Part shown: positions 1 to 5,948 of the stretch, in pieces
How positions within the stretch are numbered: the stretch's first letter is position 1
Layout of the letters: each line of letters opens with the position of its first letter
From: an uncultured Acinetobacter sp.
GTDB taxonomy: Bacteria; Pseudomonadota; Gammaproteobacteria; Pseudomonadales; Moraxellaceae
Assembly (NCBI GenBank): GCA_900766635.1
Contig: CAAFWA010000064.1
Coordinates: forward strand, 1-5,948
Length of the DNA: 5,948 nucleotides
Reading direction: 5' to 3'
The notes under the pieces: generated by a model
Told to the model about the DNA's origin: nothing
Seen by the model: the letters and a program-made list of their open reading frames with translations, nothing else
Database searches by the model: none
Position numbers and translations under genes: made by a program

Positions 1-13
1 ATAAACCAAAAAA

Positions 14-904
14 TGATCTATCTTTTCCTAATTATTTATACCGAAGAATTTTCAATATTTATGCATAATCTGCGGATGAAATACATCGATTCAAAGAAGC
101 TTTCCTAAACACATTTCAAGCGATACACCGGCATCTCATGGTCAACCTTTTTTAAGGGTCTAGCAATTGAAAATGCATGTTCCTGCCAAAGGCAGACTAC
201 CTAAATTGAGCATAGAGGATCAAATTCTTCTGTGCTTAAGTTATTGGCGTGAATATCGAACTTTGTTCCATGTCGCAACAAGTTATGGCGTGTTAGAGCC
301 TACTGCTTCAAGAATCGTCCGCCAAGTAGGGGATTGCTTCATCAAGTCCAATCTATTTAATTTACCAAAACATTTGTCTGAAGGTGAAGGCATTGATTGG
401 AATGGGGTGATCGTAGATGCCACAGAAATTCCAATCCAAAGGCCTAAAAAAATAGAAGAAAAGCTATAGTGGCAAGAAAAAGACTCATACATTCAAAGTA
501 CAGGCCATCATTCATGATCAAACTCAAAAAATCCTGAGTTTATGTAGCAGTCACGTTGCCATACATGATTTTGAACTCTTCAAACGTAACTTGGATCATA
601 TTCCTGCAGGTGCCTTTATTCTTGCAGATACGGGTTATCAGGGAATTTATACAGTGTATCCAAATAGCGTGTTGCCATTAAAAGCAAAGAAGCGTTGCAA
701 ATTGGATCCTGAACTCAAAATCTATAATCAGGAAATCAATAAAAGAAGAATAGGGATTGAGCATGTATTTGGCAGTTTGAAAACCTTTAAAATTCTTGCT
801 GAGCGATATCGTAACGGTGGAAAAAGACTAGGCTTAAGATTCAATTTAATTGGGGGGAATCTATAATTTGGAACTGAGTGAAAAATGACTTATGAAAGAA
901 GTCT
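14..904 (+). mobile_element. Degenerate IS5-family insertion sequence, ends tentative
   Basis: This is the probable extent of the insertion sequence that carries the broken transposase at 76-888. The right end is proposed at about 883-904. Read on the minus strand, that stretch begins AGACTTCTTTCATAAG. A related sequence (GATCTATCTTTTCCTAA) lies at about 15-31, but matching the two needs several one-base gaps, so the terminal inverted repeats are only suggestive. No target-site duplication could be recognised. The element may also start upstream of the window. The transposase assignment is firm, but the boundaries are inference. Confidence 0.35.
76..888 (+). pseudogene. IS5-family DDE transposase, disrupted
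   Basis: The remains of an IS5-family (IS427-like) transposase are spread over all three plus-strand frames. The N-terminus (MKYIDSKKLS, then THFKRYTGISWSTFF) is read from ATG 76 and is broken by an in-frame TAA at 106-108. The helix-turn-helix part (LSIEDQILLCLSYWREYRT, SYGVLEPTASRIVR) continues one frame later from about 170. The DDE triad is visible: Asp in VDATE (codon 416-418), Asp in LADTGYQG (627-629) and Glu in IEHVFG (759-761). A second shift lies between about 446 and 467; after it the protein resumes as SYSGKKKTHTFKVQ. A third is at the G6 run 852-857, and correcting it restores the family ending GGIYNFELSEK with a stop at 886-888. Removing one base at each shift leaves exactly 270 codons (269 aa plus stop), which fits the family. 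A programmed frameshift is unlikely, because three separate shifts and a nonsense codon are present. No active product is expected. Confidence 0.88.
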
Positions 905-963
905 AATATTTGGCTGTTAATGTTTAATTACTTTCATACCATAAGATGAAAAAGAGCGGCACC

Positions 964-981
964 TAAGATTAGGTAATCTTA
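964..981. repeat. Perfect 8-bp inverted repeat abutting the dif-like site
   Basis: TAAGATTA and TAATCTTA are perfect inverted repeats separated by GG. The last base of the repeat is the first base of the XerD arm of the adjacent dif-like site. There is no T-run suited to a terminator, so the repeat is more likely a protein-binding palindrome or a chance structure. Its function is unknown. Confidence 0.55.
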
Positions 982-1008
982 TTTAACATAATCTATATTA
1001 TGCGAAAT
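981..1008 (-). other. XerC/XerD recombination site, dif- or pdif-like
   Basis: Read on the minus strand, this 28-bp stretch has the standard dif layout of 11 + 6 + 11 bases. The XerC arm is ATTTCGCATAA (998-1008), the central region is TATAGA (992-997), and the XerD arm is TTATGTTAAAT (981-991). The XerD arm is identical to that of E. coli dif. The XerC arm shares the CGCATAA core, with 8 of 11 bases matching (E. coli GGTGCGCATAA). The centre matches 4 of 6 (E. coli TGTATA). Such sites are where the XerC and XerD tyrosine recombinases exchange strands, to resolve chromosome dimers at dif or to move modules between plasmids at pdif in Acinetobacter. The ATTTCG-type XerC arm resembles plasmid pdif sites as I remember them. 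Whether this copy is chromosomal dif, pdif or an attachment scar cannot be decided from the window. Confidence 0.75.
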
Positions 1009-1097
1009 GAATATGTTAGAACCCATTTAAAGTGTCTATATCCTCAGCAATATCTTCGATCAATTTTAATACTCTATATATAGAATTTATCGGATCA

Positions 1098-1122
1098 TAA
1101 AAAGCCTGAAAAATTTCAGGCT
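1098..1122 (-). terminator. Rho-independent terminator of the ybfF-like gene
   Basis: A 9-bp perfect stem (AGCCTGAAA with TTTCAGGCT) has a 2-base gap at its centre. Read on the minus strand it is followed by TTTTT (1103-1099). It lies 16 bases past the stop of the minus-strand hydrolase gene. The plus-strand side lacks a comparable T-run, so it is assigned to the minus strand. Confidence 0.8.
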
Positions 1123-1138
1123 AATCTGTATTTATATT

Positions 1139-1915
1139 TTAATTCTTTAAGTAATTTGAAATACTTTCTAAAACCTCATTTGGTTTTTCCCCATGCAGCC
1201 AATGTCCTGCATTTTTAACCACATAAATTTGTGCGTTTGGAAACTGATGTTTAATCGCATCAAAATGCTCAGGTTTTGAAATATAGTCTGAATTTTCCCC
1301 ACGCAAAAATAAGGCCGATTTCTGCCATGGTGTTTGATCTTGCCAATTTAAAATATTGCTATATTGGTTAAACAAGGTAGAAACATTAAACAACCATTTG
1401 CCTTGATTGAAAGATTTTAATAAAAATTGAATCACCATAGGTTCTGGGATAAATTTCTGCATAATTTTTGTGGCTTCTTGTCGTGTAGCAGCATGACTAT
1501 CCTCAACAGCAAATAATGCTTTGAAAATCTCTGTATGATGATAATCGTGCGATGCAAATGGAGAAATATCTAATATCACGAGCTTATCTAGACGTTGTGG
1601 TGCAAGTTGAGCCAATCGCATGGCAACTTTACCCCCCATAGAATGACCAATGACGTGAAAATTTTTAATTTCAAGATAATCTAAGGTATCAATCACATCT
1701 TGTGCCATCAGATCGTAGTTATGCTGATCGCTATGACCTGAAAGACCATGATTTCTCAAATCTAGCTGTAATATCGAGTAATTATCTTGTAAAGCTCGAG
1801 CCAACATACCCAAATTACTCAAACTGCCAAATAATCCATGCAAAAAAACCAAAGTTTGCGATGAATTTTGTTGTGGCTGATACTGATAATGAAGCTGCAT
1901 ATCCGTTGATTTCAT
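1139..1915 (-). CDS. ybfF: YbfF-type alpha/beta-hydrolase (esterase)
   Basis: A 258-aa cytoplasmic alpha/beta-hydrolase, close to E. coli YbfF over its whole length as I recall that sequence. The oxyanion-hole segment HGLFG is at residues 26-30. The nucleophile elbow GHSMGG is at 90-95 with Ser92. The acid is probably Asp116 in LDISP, and Asp210 is a second candidate. The catalytic His is His238 in AGHWLH. The shared block VIQFLLKSF (161-169) is also typical of YbfF. The family hydrolyses short- to medium-chain acyl esters and thioesters; the natural substrate here is unknown. An in-frame TAA directly precedes the ATG at 1915, so the start cannot lie further upstream. No clear Shine-Dalgarno sequence is present. 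Met6 aligns better with the start of E. coli YbfF and is an alternative start. The gene stands alone, divergent from aroQ across 614 bp, and ends at its own terminator. There is no transmembrane segment or signal peptide. Confidence 0.9.
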   Translation of the reverse strand: MKSTDMQLHYQYQPQQNSSQTLVFLHGLFGSLSNLGMLARALQDNYSILQLDLRNHGLSGHSDQHNYDLMAQDVIDTLDYLEIKNFHVIGHSMGGKVAMRLAQLAPQRLDKLVILDISPFASHDYHHTEIFKALFAVEDSHAATRQEATKIMQKFIPEPMVIQFLLKSFNQGKWLFNVSTLFNQYSNILNWQDQTPWQKSALFLRGENSDYISKPEHFDAIKHQFPNAQIYVVKNAGHWLHGEKPNEVLESISNYLKN

Positions 1916-2438
1916 TTAAAAATAAGCTATATATTTAATGGATTAATGCAATTAAGCAAGTATTTCCCTCCATCCTACTAAACTTTGGCAGATTTGATCC
2001 ATGAACATATTGGTCAATACGAATGAGATTTTTTATAGCGTCATCTGACTTACATAATTTTAAACATAGCCGTCACATGTTATTTTAATATTTTAAATTT
2101 ATATCATTAATTTATTTTAAGTGACTGTTTTTTCGTAAAATTATAAAATGAGATATCTTGCCATAGGCATATGTGAATATTGCGTTTATAAATACGCTAG
2201 ATTTTAAAATTGAAAAAGCATACAAAAATATTCTTTGTTTTTATGAATTTAATGAGCATTTTGGCACATTTGACAGTTTGATTGAGCATCAAAATTCATT
2301 CTAAAGATCATTAAAACAACAGAATTTTTCTAAAAATATTCAAAAAATGGAACTTTTTAACATTGTGAATTACTTGCAAAATTTACACTATATGGGCTGT
2401 AAAAAACCTGCATTATTTTAATCAAAATCGACAAGTTT

Positions 2439-2467
2439 TTTATTGAATGTAGAGAATATGCAATAAT
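2439..2467 (+). promoter_or_regulatory. aroQ: Candidate promoter of the aroQ-accB-accC operon
   Basis: A TTTATT element (2439-2444) lies 17 bases ahead of AATAAT (2462-2467). AATAAT is preceded by TGC, giving an extended -10 shape. The distance to the aroQ ATG fits a leader of about 55 bases. The match is modest, the surroundings are very AT-rich, and other promoters further upstream are equally possible. Confidence 0.25.
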
Positions 2468-2506
2468 ATAGCAAATTTTGCAGCGATCTTGCATTGCCTT
2501 ATTGCA
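2459..2506. repeat. Inverted repeat in the aroQ leader
   Basis: TGCAATAA (2459-2466) and TTATTGCA (2499-2506) are perfect 8-base inverted copies. A smaller hairpin, GCAAATTTTGC (2471-2481), is nested between them. The left copy overlaps the candidate -10 element and the right copy ends 23 bases before aroQ. It could be an operator or a folded leader; no known regulator motif is recognised. Confidence 0.4.
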
Positions 2507-2529
2507 CATTAAATATTGGAGTAATTTGA

Positions 2530-2979
2530 ATGAGTTCTACCATTTTGGTGATTCACGGGCCTAACTTAAACCTACTTGGCCAACGTGAACCAGAGGTTTA
2601 TGGTTATCTCACACTGGAAGATATTAACCAACAACTTATTCAACAAGCTCAACATCAAAATATTGAACTAGCGACTTTTCAAAGTAATTGGGAAGGTGCA
2701 ATTGTTGATCGTATTCATGCAGCGAAGACAGAAGGCGTTGCCTTTATTGTAATTAACCCTGCTGCATTTACGCATACCTCTGTTGCATTGCGTGATGCAC
2801 TATTGGGTGTAGATATTCCTTTTATTGAAGTGCATTTATCTAATGTACATGCACGTGAAGCCTTTAGACACCACTCATTTTTATCCGATAAAGCCATAGG
2901 TGTGATTTGTGGCTTAGGTGCCAAAGGTTATGCCGCTGCGGTTGATTATGCGATTCAGTCGCTTCAAAGCAAAAATTGA
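2530..2979 (+). CDS. aroQ: 3-dehydroquinate dehydratase, type II
   Basis: A 149-aa type II dehydroquinase, the usual length for the family. It catalyses the third step of the shikimate pathway, 3-dehydroquinate to 3-dehydroshikimate, in the cytoplasm as a dodecamer. The N-terminal signature [17 protein letters not shown] (9-25) holds the lid Arg19 and catalytic Tyr24. QSNWEG is at 51-56. NPAAFTHTS (76-84) carries Asn76 and His82. EVHLSN (100-105) carries the general-acid His102, and FRHHS (112-116) carries Arg113. The start is secure: GGAG at 2518-2521 is 8 bases upstream, and an in-frame TGA directly precedes the ATG. It is the first gene of an apparent operon, with accB 35 bases downstream and no terminator between. 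Linkage of aroQ to accBC is common in Pseudomonas and Acinetobacter. Confidence 0.97.
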   Translation: MSSTILVIHGPNLNLLGQREPEVYGYLTLEDINQQLIQQAQHQNIELATFQSNWEGAIVDRIHAAKTEGVAFIVINPAAFTHTSVALRDALLGVDIPFIEVHLSNVHAREAFRHHSFLSDKAIGVICGLGAKGYAAAVDYAIQSLQSKN

Positions 2980-3014
2980 TTTTATATTTTTATTAAGACT
3001 CAGGAACTTAAACT

Positions 3015-3437
3015 ATGGATATCCGTAAAATTAAAAAACTCATCGACTTGATGATTGAATCTGATCTTCAAGCGATTGAAGTGAAAGAAGGTGATCAATC
3101 GATTGCTTTAACACGCCGCGTTCCTGTGGTTGCTGCTCCTGTTGCTGCAATGCCAACACCAAGTGCAGCAGCACCTACTGCGCCAAAAGCTGCACCACGT
3201 GGCGCTGTTGAAACTTCACCAATGGTGGGTGTGTTCTATGCAGCATCTAGCCCAGGCGAAGCACCTTTTGTAAAAGTGGGTCAAACAGTTACTGCAGGTG
3301 AAACTCTAGGTATCATCGAAGCAATGAAAATTATGAACCCAATTGAAGCAACTCAAAGTGGTGTCATTGAAGAGATTTTAGTGAAAAATGGTGAAGTGAT
3401 TCAATTTGGTCAACCACTTTTCCGTTATCGCGCTTAA
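3015..3437 (+). CDS. accB: Biotin carboxyl carrier protein of acetyl-CoA carboxylase
   Basis: A 140-aa BCCP, somewhat shorter than the 156-aa E. coli protein. It carries the biotin that AccC carboxylates and AccA/AccD then use to make malonyl-CoA, the first committed step of fatty acid synthesis. Residues 1-35 form the N-terminal region ([13 protein letters not shown]). Residues 37-61 are a flexible Ala/Pro-rich linker. Residues 67-140 are the biotinyl domain. The biotinylation motif EAMKIMN (102-108) puts biotin on Lys105. The segment between FYAASSP and GEAPF (75-85) corresponds to the protruding thumb of the E. coli domain. AGGA at 3002-3005 lies 9 bases before the ATG. The gene sits between aroQ and accC, 22 bases ahead of accC, so co-transcription and balanced expression with the carboxylase are expected. 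Confidence 0.97.
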   Translation: MDIRKIKKLIDLMIESDLQAIEVKEGDQSIALTRRVPVVAAPVAAMPTPSAAAPTAPKAAPRGAVETSPMVGVFYAASSPGEAPFVKVGQTVTAGETLGIIEAMKIMNPIEATQSGVIEEILVKNGEVIQFGQPLFRYRA

Positions 3438-3448
3438 GTCATCACCAC

Positions 3449-3453
3449 GAGGA
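3449..3453 (+). promoter_or_regulatory. accC: Ribosome binding site fixing the accC start
   Basis: GAGGA lies 6 bases before ATG 3460. The frame is open back to 3406 inside accB, but the AccC family begins at ML(Q/D)[11 protein letters not shown], which matches ATG 3460. The 18 extra upstream codons are not part of the gene. Confidence 0.85.
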
Positions 3454-3459
3454 ACGATA

Positions 3460-4824
3460 ATGTTGCAAAAAGTATTAATTGCAAACCGTGGTGAAATTGC
3501 GCTTCGCATCACCCGTGCGTGCAAATCACTTGGCATTAAAACAGTAGGTATCTATTCGGATGCCGACAAAGATTTAATGCACTTACGCTTTTGTGATGAA
3601 GCTGTCTGTATTGGTCCGGGTGCAAGTAGTGAAAGTTACTTAAATATCCCTGCGATTATTACTGCAGCAGAAATCACAGGTGCTGACGCAATTCATCCAG
3701 GTTATGGCTTCTTATCAGAAAATGCTGAATTTGCTGAAATCGTAGAAAATTCAGGTTTTATCTTTATTGGTCCACGTCCTGAACATATTCGTTTAATGGG
3801 CAATAAAGTTTCTGCTATTACCGCGATGCGTAAAGCAGGTGTACCTACCGTACCAGGTTCTGCTCATGCAGTGACTACACAAAATGCCTTAGAAGAAGCG
3901 AAAAAGATTGGTTTTCCACTGATCGTAAAAGCAGCTTCTGGTGGTGGTGGTCGTGGTATGCGTATTGTTGAACGTGTAGATACCTTACTTGAATCTGTAC
4001 AAGCTGCACAACGCGATGCTGAAATGTGGTTTGGTGATGATACGGTCTATATGGAACGCTTCTTACAAAAGCCACGCCATGTTGAAGTACAAGTATTAGC
4101 AGATGGTCAAGGCCATGCGATTCATTTATTTGATCGTGATTGCTCATTACAACGTCGTCATCAAAAAGTACTTGAGGAAGCCCCTGCTCCAAATTTACCT
4201 GAAGATGCACGTGCACAGATTTTAGAAGCATGCGTACATGCATGTCAGCTCATGCAATATCGTGGTGCGGGTACTTTTGAATTCTTATTTGAAGATGGTG
4301 AATTCTTCTTTATTGAGATGAATACACGTGTTCAAGTTGAGCATCCTGTCACTGAGCAAGTTACAGGTATTGATATCATTGAACAACAGCTACGCATTGC
4401 TGCAGGTTTAGGGTTAAATATTCAGCAAGAAGATGTGATTTGTAAAGGTCATGCGATTGAATGTCGTATTAATGCTGAAGATCCAACTACTTTTATTCCA
4501 TCTCCAGGTAAAATCGAACAATTTTATGCCCCAGGTGGTGCAGGTATTCGCTTAGATTCACATATCTATCAAGGTTATAGTATTCCACCTTATTATGACT
4601 CAATGATTGCAAAAATCATTGCTCATGGTAAGGATCGTGAAACAGCGATTGCACGTATGAAGCAAGCCTTAGATGAAACCATCTTAAGCGGGATTAAAAC
4701 CAATATCCCATTACATCGTGAGCTGATTTTAGAAGATGAAAACTTCTGTCAGCAGGCTATGGATATTCACTATCTTGAAAAACACTTACTTAAAAAACTT
4801 GAGGCTTATGCCGAAAAATCTTAA
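3460..4824 (+). CDS. accC: Biotin carboxylase subunit of acetyl-CoA carboxylase
   Basis: A 454-aa biotin carboxylase (E. coli 449 aa), complete. It uses ATP and bicarbonate to carboxylate the biotin on AccB, as a cytoplasmic homodimer. The N-terminal domain opens with [23 protein letters not shown] is at 79-88. The ATP-grasp domain has Lys116 and the glycine-rich lid [11 protein letters not shown] (157-167, Lys157). [11 protein letters not shown] (226-236) includes His234 and Lys236. Metal ligands Glu274 (FEF) and Glu286 (FIEMN) are present. The catalytic stretch NTRVQVEHP (288-296) holds Arg290 and Glu294. Arg336 in ECRINAED contacts biotin or phosphate in the family. No key residue is missing. 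The C-terminal domain ends in [18 protein letters not shown]. The stop at 4822-4824 is followed within 7 bases by a strong terminator, which marks the end of the aroQ-accB-accC operon. Confidence 0.98.
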   Translation: MLQKVLIANRGEIALRITRACKSLGIKTVGIYSDADKDLMHLRFCDEAVCIGPGASSESYLNIPAIITAAEITGADAIHPGYGFLSENAEFAEIVENSGFIFIGPRPEHIRLMGNKVSAITAMRKAGVPTVPGSAHAVTTQNALEEAKKIGFPLIVKAASGGGGRGMRIVERVDTLLESVQAAQRDAEMWFGDDTVYMERFLQKPRHVEVQVLADGQGHAIHLFDRDCSLQRRHQKVLEEAPAPNLPEDARAQILEACVHACQLMQYRGAGTFEFLFEDGEFFFIEMNTRVQVEHPVTEQVTGIDIIEQQLRIAAGLGLNIQQEDVICKGHAIECRINAEDPTTFIPSPGKIEQFYAPGGAGIRLDSHIYQGYSIPPYYDSMIAKIIAHGKDRETAIARMKQALDETILSGIKTNIPLHRELILEDENFCQQAMDIHYLEKHLLKKLEAYAEKS

Positions 4825-4830
4825 GTGTTA

Positions 4831-4859
4831 AAAAATGCCGCTCATTGAGCGGCATTTTT
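4831..4859. terminator. Bidirectional rho-independent terminator
   Basis: A 13-bp perfect stem (AAAAATGCCGCTC with GAGCGGCATTTTT) has a 3-base loop ATT (4844-4846). The GC core is flanked by an A-run on one side and a T-run on the other, so it can stop transcription both from accC (plus) and from the convergent minus-strand gene. The stop codon of the minus-strand gene (4858-4860) overlaps the stem edge. Confidence 0.93.
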
Positions 4860-5301
4860 ATGGTAAAACACGTCGTAGAGTCGCTAAACATTGTTTAGGT
4901 TGATCTTCCTGACAAAATGCAATTTGGTTTTGGTCTTTCCAAGTCACTGCAAAACGCGTGATATCACCGCTTTGATCTTCTTGGCGTTTTGAGCAATCCA
5001 TTTTATTGTTGTCATAAACAATATTGAGCGTTAGTAAAGCAGGTGCAACTTTTTCATCAAAGGTAGGTTGATATTGATAGCGTCCATAAGACCATTCTTG
5101 ATCGCTTTTAATAAATACACTGTTATCGCTCTTAAAATTATAGTACTCGGTACAGGTATTATTTTCAGGAATCTGCATCGCCCATAAACCAACCAATACT
5201 GTACGGGTCTTAATTTGCATTGGAGTTTCGCCAATAGGCGCCGTGTGAGCAAGATTAAACCCTAATAAACTAAGAGCTGCTATAAGACCTTTGATTTTCA
5301 T
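4858..5301 (-). CDS. Small exported protein of unknown function
   Basis: A 147-aa protein I do not recognise as a named family; it looks like a conserved Acinetobacter hypothetical. Residues 1-21 form a typical signal peptide: Lys2 and Lys4, then a hydrophobic core GLIAALSLLGFNLA, with cleavage probably near residue 20 or 21. There is no lipobox cysteine. The mature part has four cysteines (50, 103, 130, 138), an even number that suits two disulfides in the periplasm. It contains beta-like segments such as VLVGLWAMQIP (35-45), EWSYGRYQYQP (69-79) and PALLTLNIVYD (87-97). The phrase VGLW followed by a start-to-end series of short strands recalls small lipocalin-like or META-type domains, but this is not shown. 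The Shine-Dalgarno sequence is weak. The transporter gene lies 67 bases upstream in the same direction and may be co-transcribed. Transcription ends at the shared terminator. Confidence 0.75.
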   Translation of the reverse strand: MKIKGLIAALSLLGFNLAHTAPIGETPMQIKTRTVLVGLWAMQIPENNTCTEYYNFKSDNSVFIKSDQEWSYGRYQYQPTFDEKVAPALLTLNIVYDNNKMDCSKRQEDQSGDITRFAVTWKDQNQIAFCQEDQPKQCLATLRRVLP

Positions 5302-5368
5302 ATATTTTTAAGCTTTATTCCTGTTATGAATATCATACTCATAATTCTTGAGTACGACTAGGTGTTGT

Positions 5369-5929
5369 TTATTGAACCTGAATTTGATTGGGTAAACGAT
5401 GTACCAATACTAAGCCAAGTAATGTTGCAAAACCTGCTAGAATAAAAATCATCTCGCCACCTAAAATTTGCCAATATTGGCCTGCTAATATGCTGCCCAC
5501 TGCAACACCAATACCCCACATCGTGCTATATAACGCTTGTGCTCTACCCTGTTGCTGTGGTGAAAAATACTGAAAAATAATCCGCATAGCAATTAAATGA
5601 AATAAACCAAAGCTAAAGGCGTGGATAGACTGTGCGAATATTTGAGCAACCCATGATTCAGGTAATATTCCAACCATCATCCAACGTAGTGCGGTTAAAA
5701 CTAAACAAGCGATAACTAGAGTACGCATACCCCAACGGCTAAAGAAAAATTGTGCACAAGCAAACATGACAATTTCAGCAATCACACCAATCGACCATAA
5801 GCTGCCAATCATGGTTGTACTAAAACCATGAATTTTTAAGTAGTTACTATAAAAACTATAAAATGGTGCGTGAGAGAATAATAAGATTAATTCAATGAGG
5901 AAAAATGCACTGACTACCGGATGTTTCAA
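5369..5929 (-). CDS. HcaT-like MFS transporter, C-terminal half only
   Basis: This is the last 186 codons of a major facilitator superfamily permease. As I recall it, it is closely similar to the C-terminal half of E. coli HcaT (3-phenylpropionate transporter family, about 380 aa). Matching blocks are FSHAPFYSFYSNYL (18-31), GSLWSIGVIAEIVMF (42-56), LRWMMVGILP (81-90) and HAFSFGLFHLIAMR (103-116). Hydrophobic stretches at about 8-24, 42-63, 69-89, 94-117, 133-152 and 159-177 fit membrane helices 7-12. The substrate is unknown. The apparent TTG start at 5929 is not a real start: it codes for an internal leucine, and the true N-terminal half (about 190 aa) lies beyond the contig end. The reading frame stays open into the adapter bases (5930-5948), which must not be translated. 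This is a truncation by assembly, not a pseudogene. Confidence 0.88.
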   Translation of the reverse strand: MKHPVVSAFFLIELILLFSHAPFYSFYSNYLKIHGFSTTMIGSLWSIGVIAEIVMFACAQFFFSRWGMRTLVIACLVLTALRWMMVGILPESWVAQIFAQSIHAFSFGLFHLIAMRIIFQYFSPQQQGRAQALYSTMWGIGVAVGSILAGQYWQILGGEMIFILAGFATLLGLVLVHRLPNQIQVQ

Positions 5930-5948
5930 AGATCGGAAGAGCGTCGTG
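5930..5948 (+). other. Illumina adapter contamination at the contig end
   Basis: The last 19 bases begin AGATCGGAAGAGC and continue GTCGTG. This is identical to the start of the reverse complement of the Illumina TruSeq universal adapter, known in the other orientation as ...GACGCTCTTCCGATCT. It sits exactly at the end of the sequence, as expected for an untrimmed read. Base 5930 (A) could be either genomic or adapter. These bases are not genomic. Confidence 0.97.

Larger units (their letters stand above)
1916..2529. other. 614-bp AT-rich intergenic region between divergent genes
   Basis: No convincing coding sequence is seen on either strand. The short ATG-led frames (for example at 2001 and 2148, under 20 codons) lack ribosome binding sites. 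The region must contain the promoters of both the hydrolase gene (minus) and the aroQ operon (plus). It is unusually long for a divergent promoter region. Apart from the weak promoter candidate and the inverted repeat near aroQ, listed separately, I recognise no RNA gene, riboswitch or repeat array in it. Confidence 0.7.

Noticed and set aside
57..84. Second dif-like string (ATTTATGCATAATCTGCGG...) near the left end
   Set aside because: It shares CATAATCT with the true site but matches the arms only with gaps, and the XerC half is not present. It also overlaps the transposase start at 76.
446..467. Programmed frameshift at the A7 run in the transposase
   Set aside because: The needed shift is +1, a stop lies in the second frame at 453-455, and two other frameshifts plus a nonsense codon already disable the gene. 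Decay explains it better.
1073..1084. 12-bp palindrome TCTATATATAGA
   Set aside because: Simple AT-rich palindromes are common here; no link to a promoter or site could be shown.
1702..1938. 78-codon plus-strand frame
   Set aside because: It is antisense to the well-supported hydrolase gene, with no family resemblance.
2148..2207. 19-codon frame with a CxxC motif in the intergenic region
   Set aside because: It has no ribosome binding site and is too short to separate from chance in AT-rich DNA.
3406..3459. Upstream extension of accC inside accB
   Set aside because: The family start and a good ribosome binding site both point to ATG 3460.
3875..4243. 122-codon minus-strand frame within accC
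   Set aside because: It is a His/Val/Leu-rich shadow of the accC coding frame with no independent support.
5336..5354. 6-bp inverted repeat (TACTCA/TGAGTA) between the transporter and the small exported protein
   Set aside because: The stem is too short and lacks GC or a T-run. It is not a terminator and is weak as an operator.

Overview
The window is AT-rich gammaproteobacterial DNA. The gene content and order (a type II 3-dehydroquinase directly ahead of accB and accC), the protein sequences and the base composition point to Acinetobacter or a close relative in the Moraxellaceae. This genus call is an inference from recognition, not from a search. The window looks like a draft-assembly contig. 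Its last 19 bases match the start of the Illumina TruSeq adapter, so real genomic sequence ends at about 5929.

Layout from left to right. Bases 76-888 hold a decayed IS5-family transposase, broken by one stop codon and three single-base frameshifts. Its insertion sequence probably spans about 14-904. A short gap follows (889-1138). It contains a perfect 8-bp inverted repeat that abuts a 28-bp XerC/XerD recombination site resembling dif or pdif (981-1008). It also contains a terminator that serves the next gene. A YbfF-type alpha/beta-hydrolase lies on the minus strand (1139-1915). A 614-bp gap without a gene separates it from a divergent plus-strand operon, aroQ-accB-accC (2530-4824), which ends at a strong bidirectional terminator (4831-4859). 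On the minus strand, converging on that terminator, are a small exported protein of unknown function (4858-5301) and the C-terminal half of an HcaT-like major facilitator transporter (5369-5929), cut off by the contig end.

Functionally the core is housekeeping. AroQ makes 3-dehydroshikimate for aromatic amino acids. AccB carries biotin, and AccC carboxylates it for malonyl-CoA and fatty acid synthesis. The most interesting element is the dif-like site next to a dead insertion sequence in an otherwise chromosomal setting. Its XerD arm is identical to that of E. coli dif, while its XerC arm and central region differ. It may be a chromosomally located pdif site, the scar of an integrated element, or a variant of the true terminus site.
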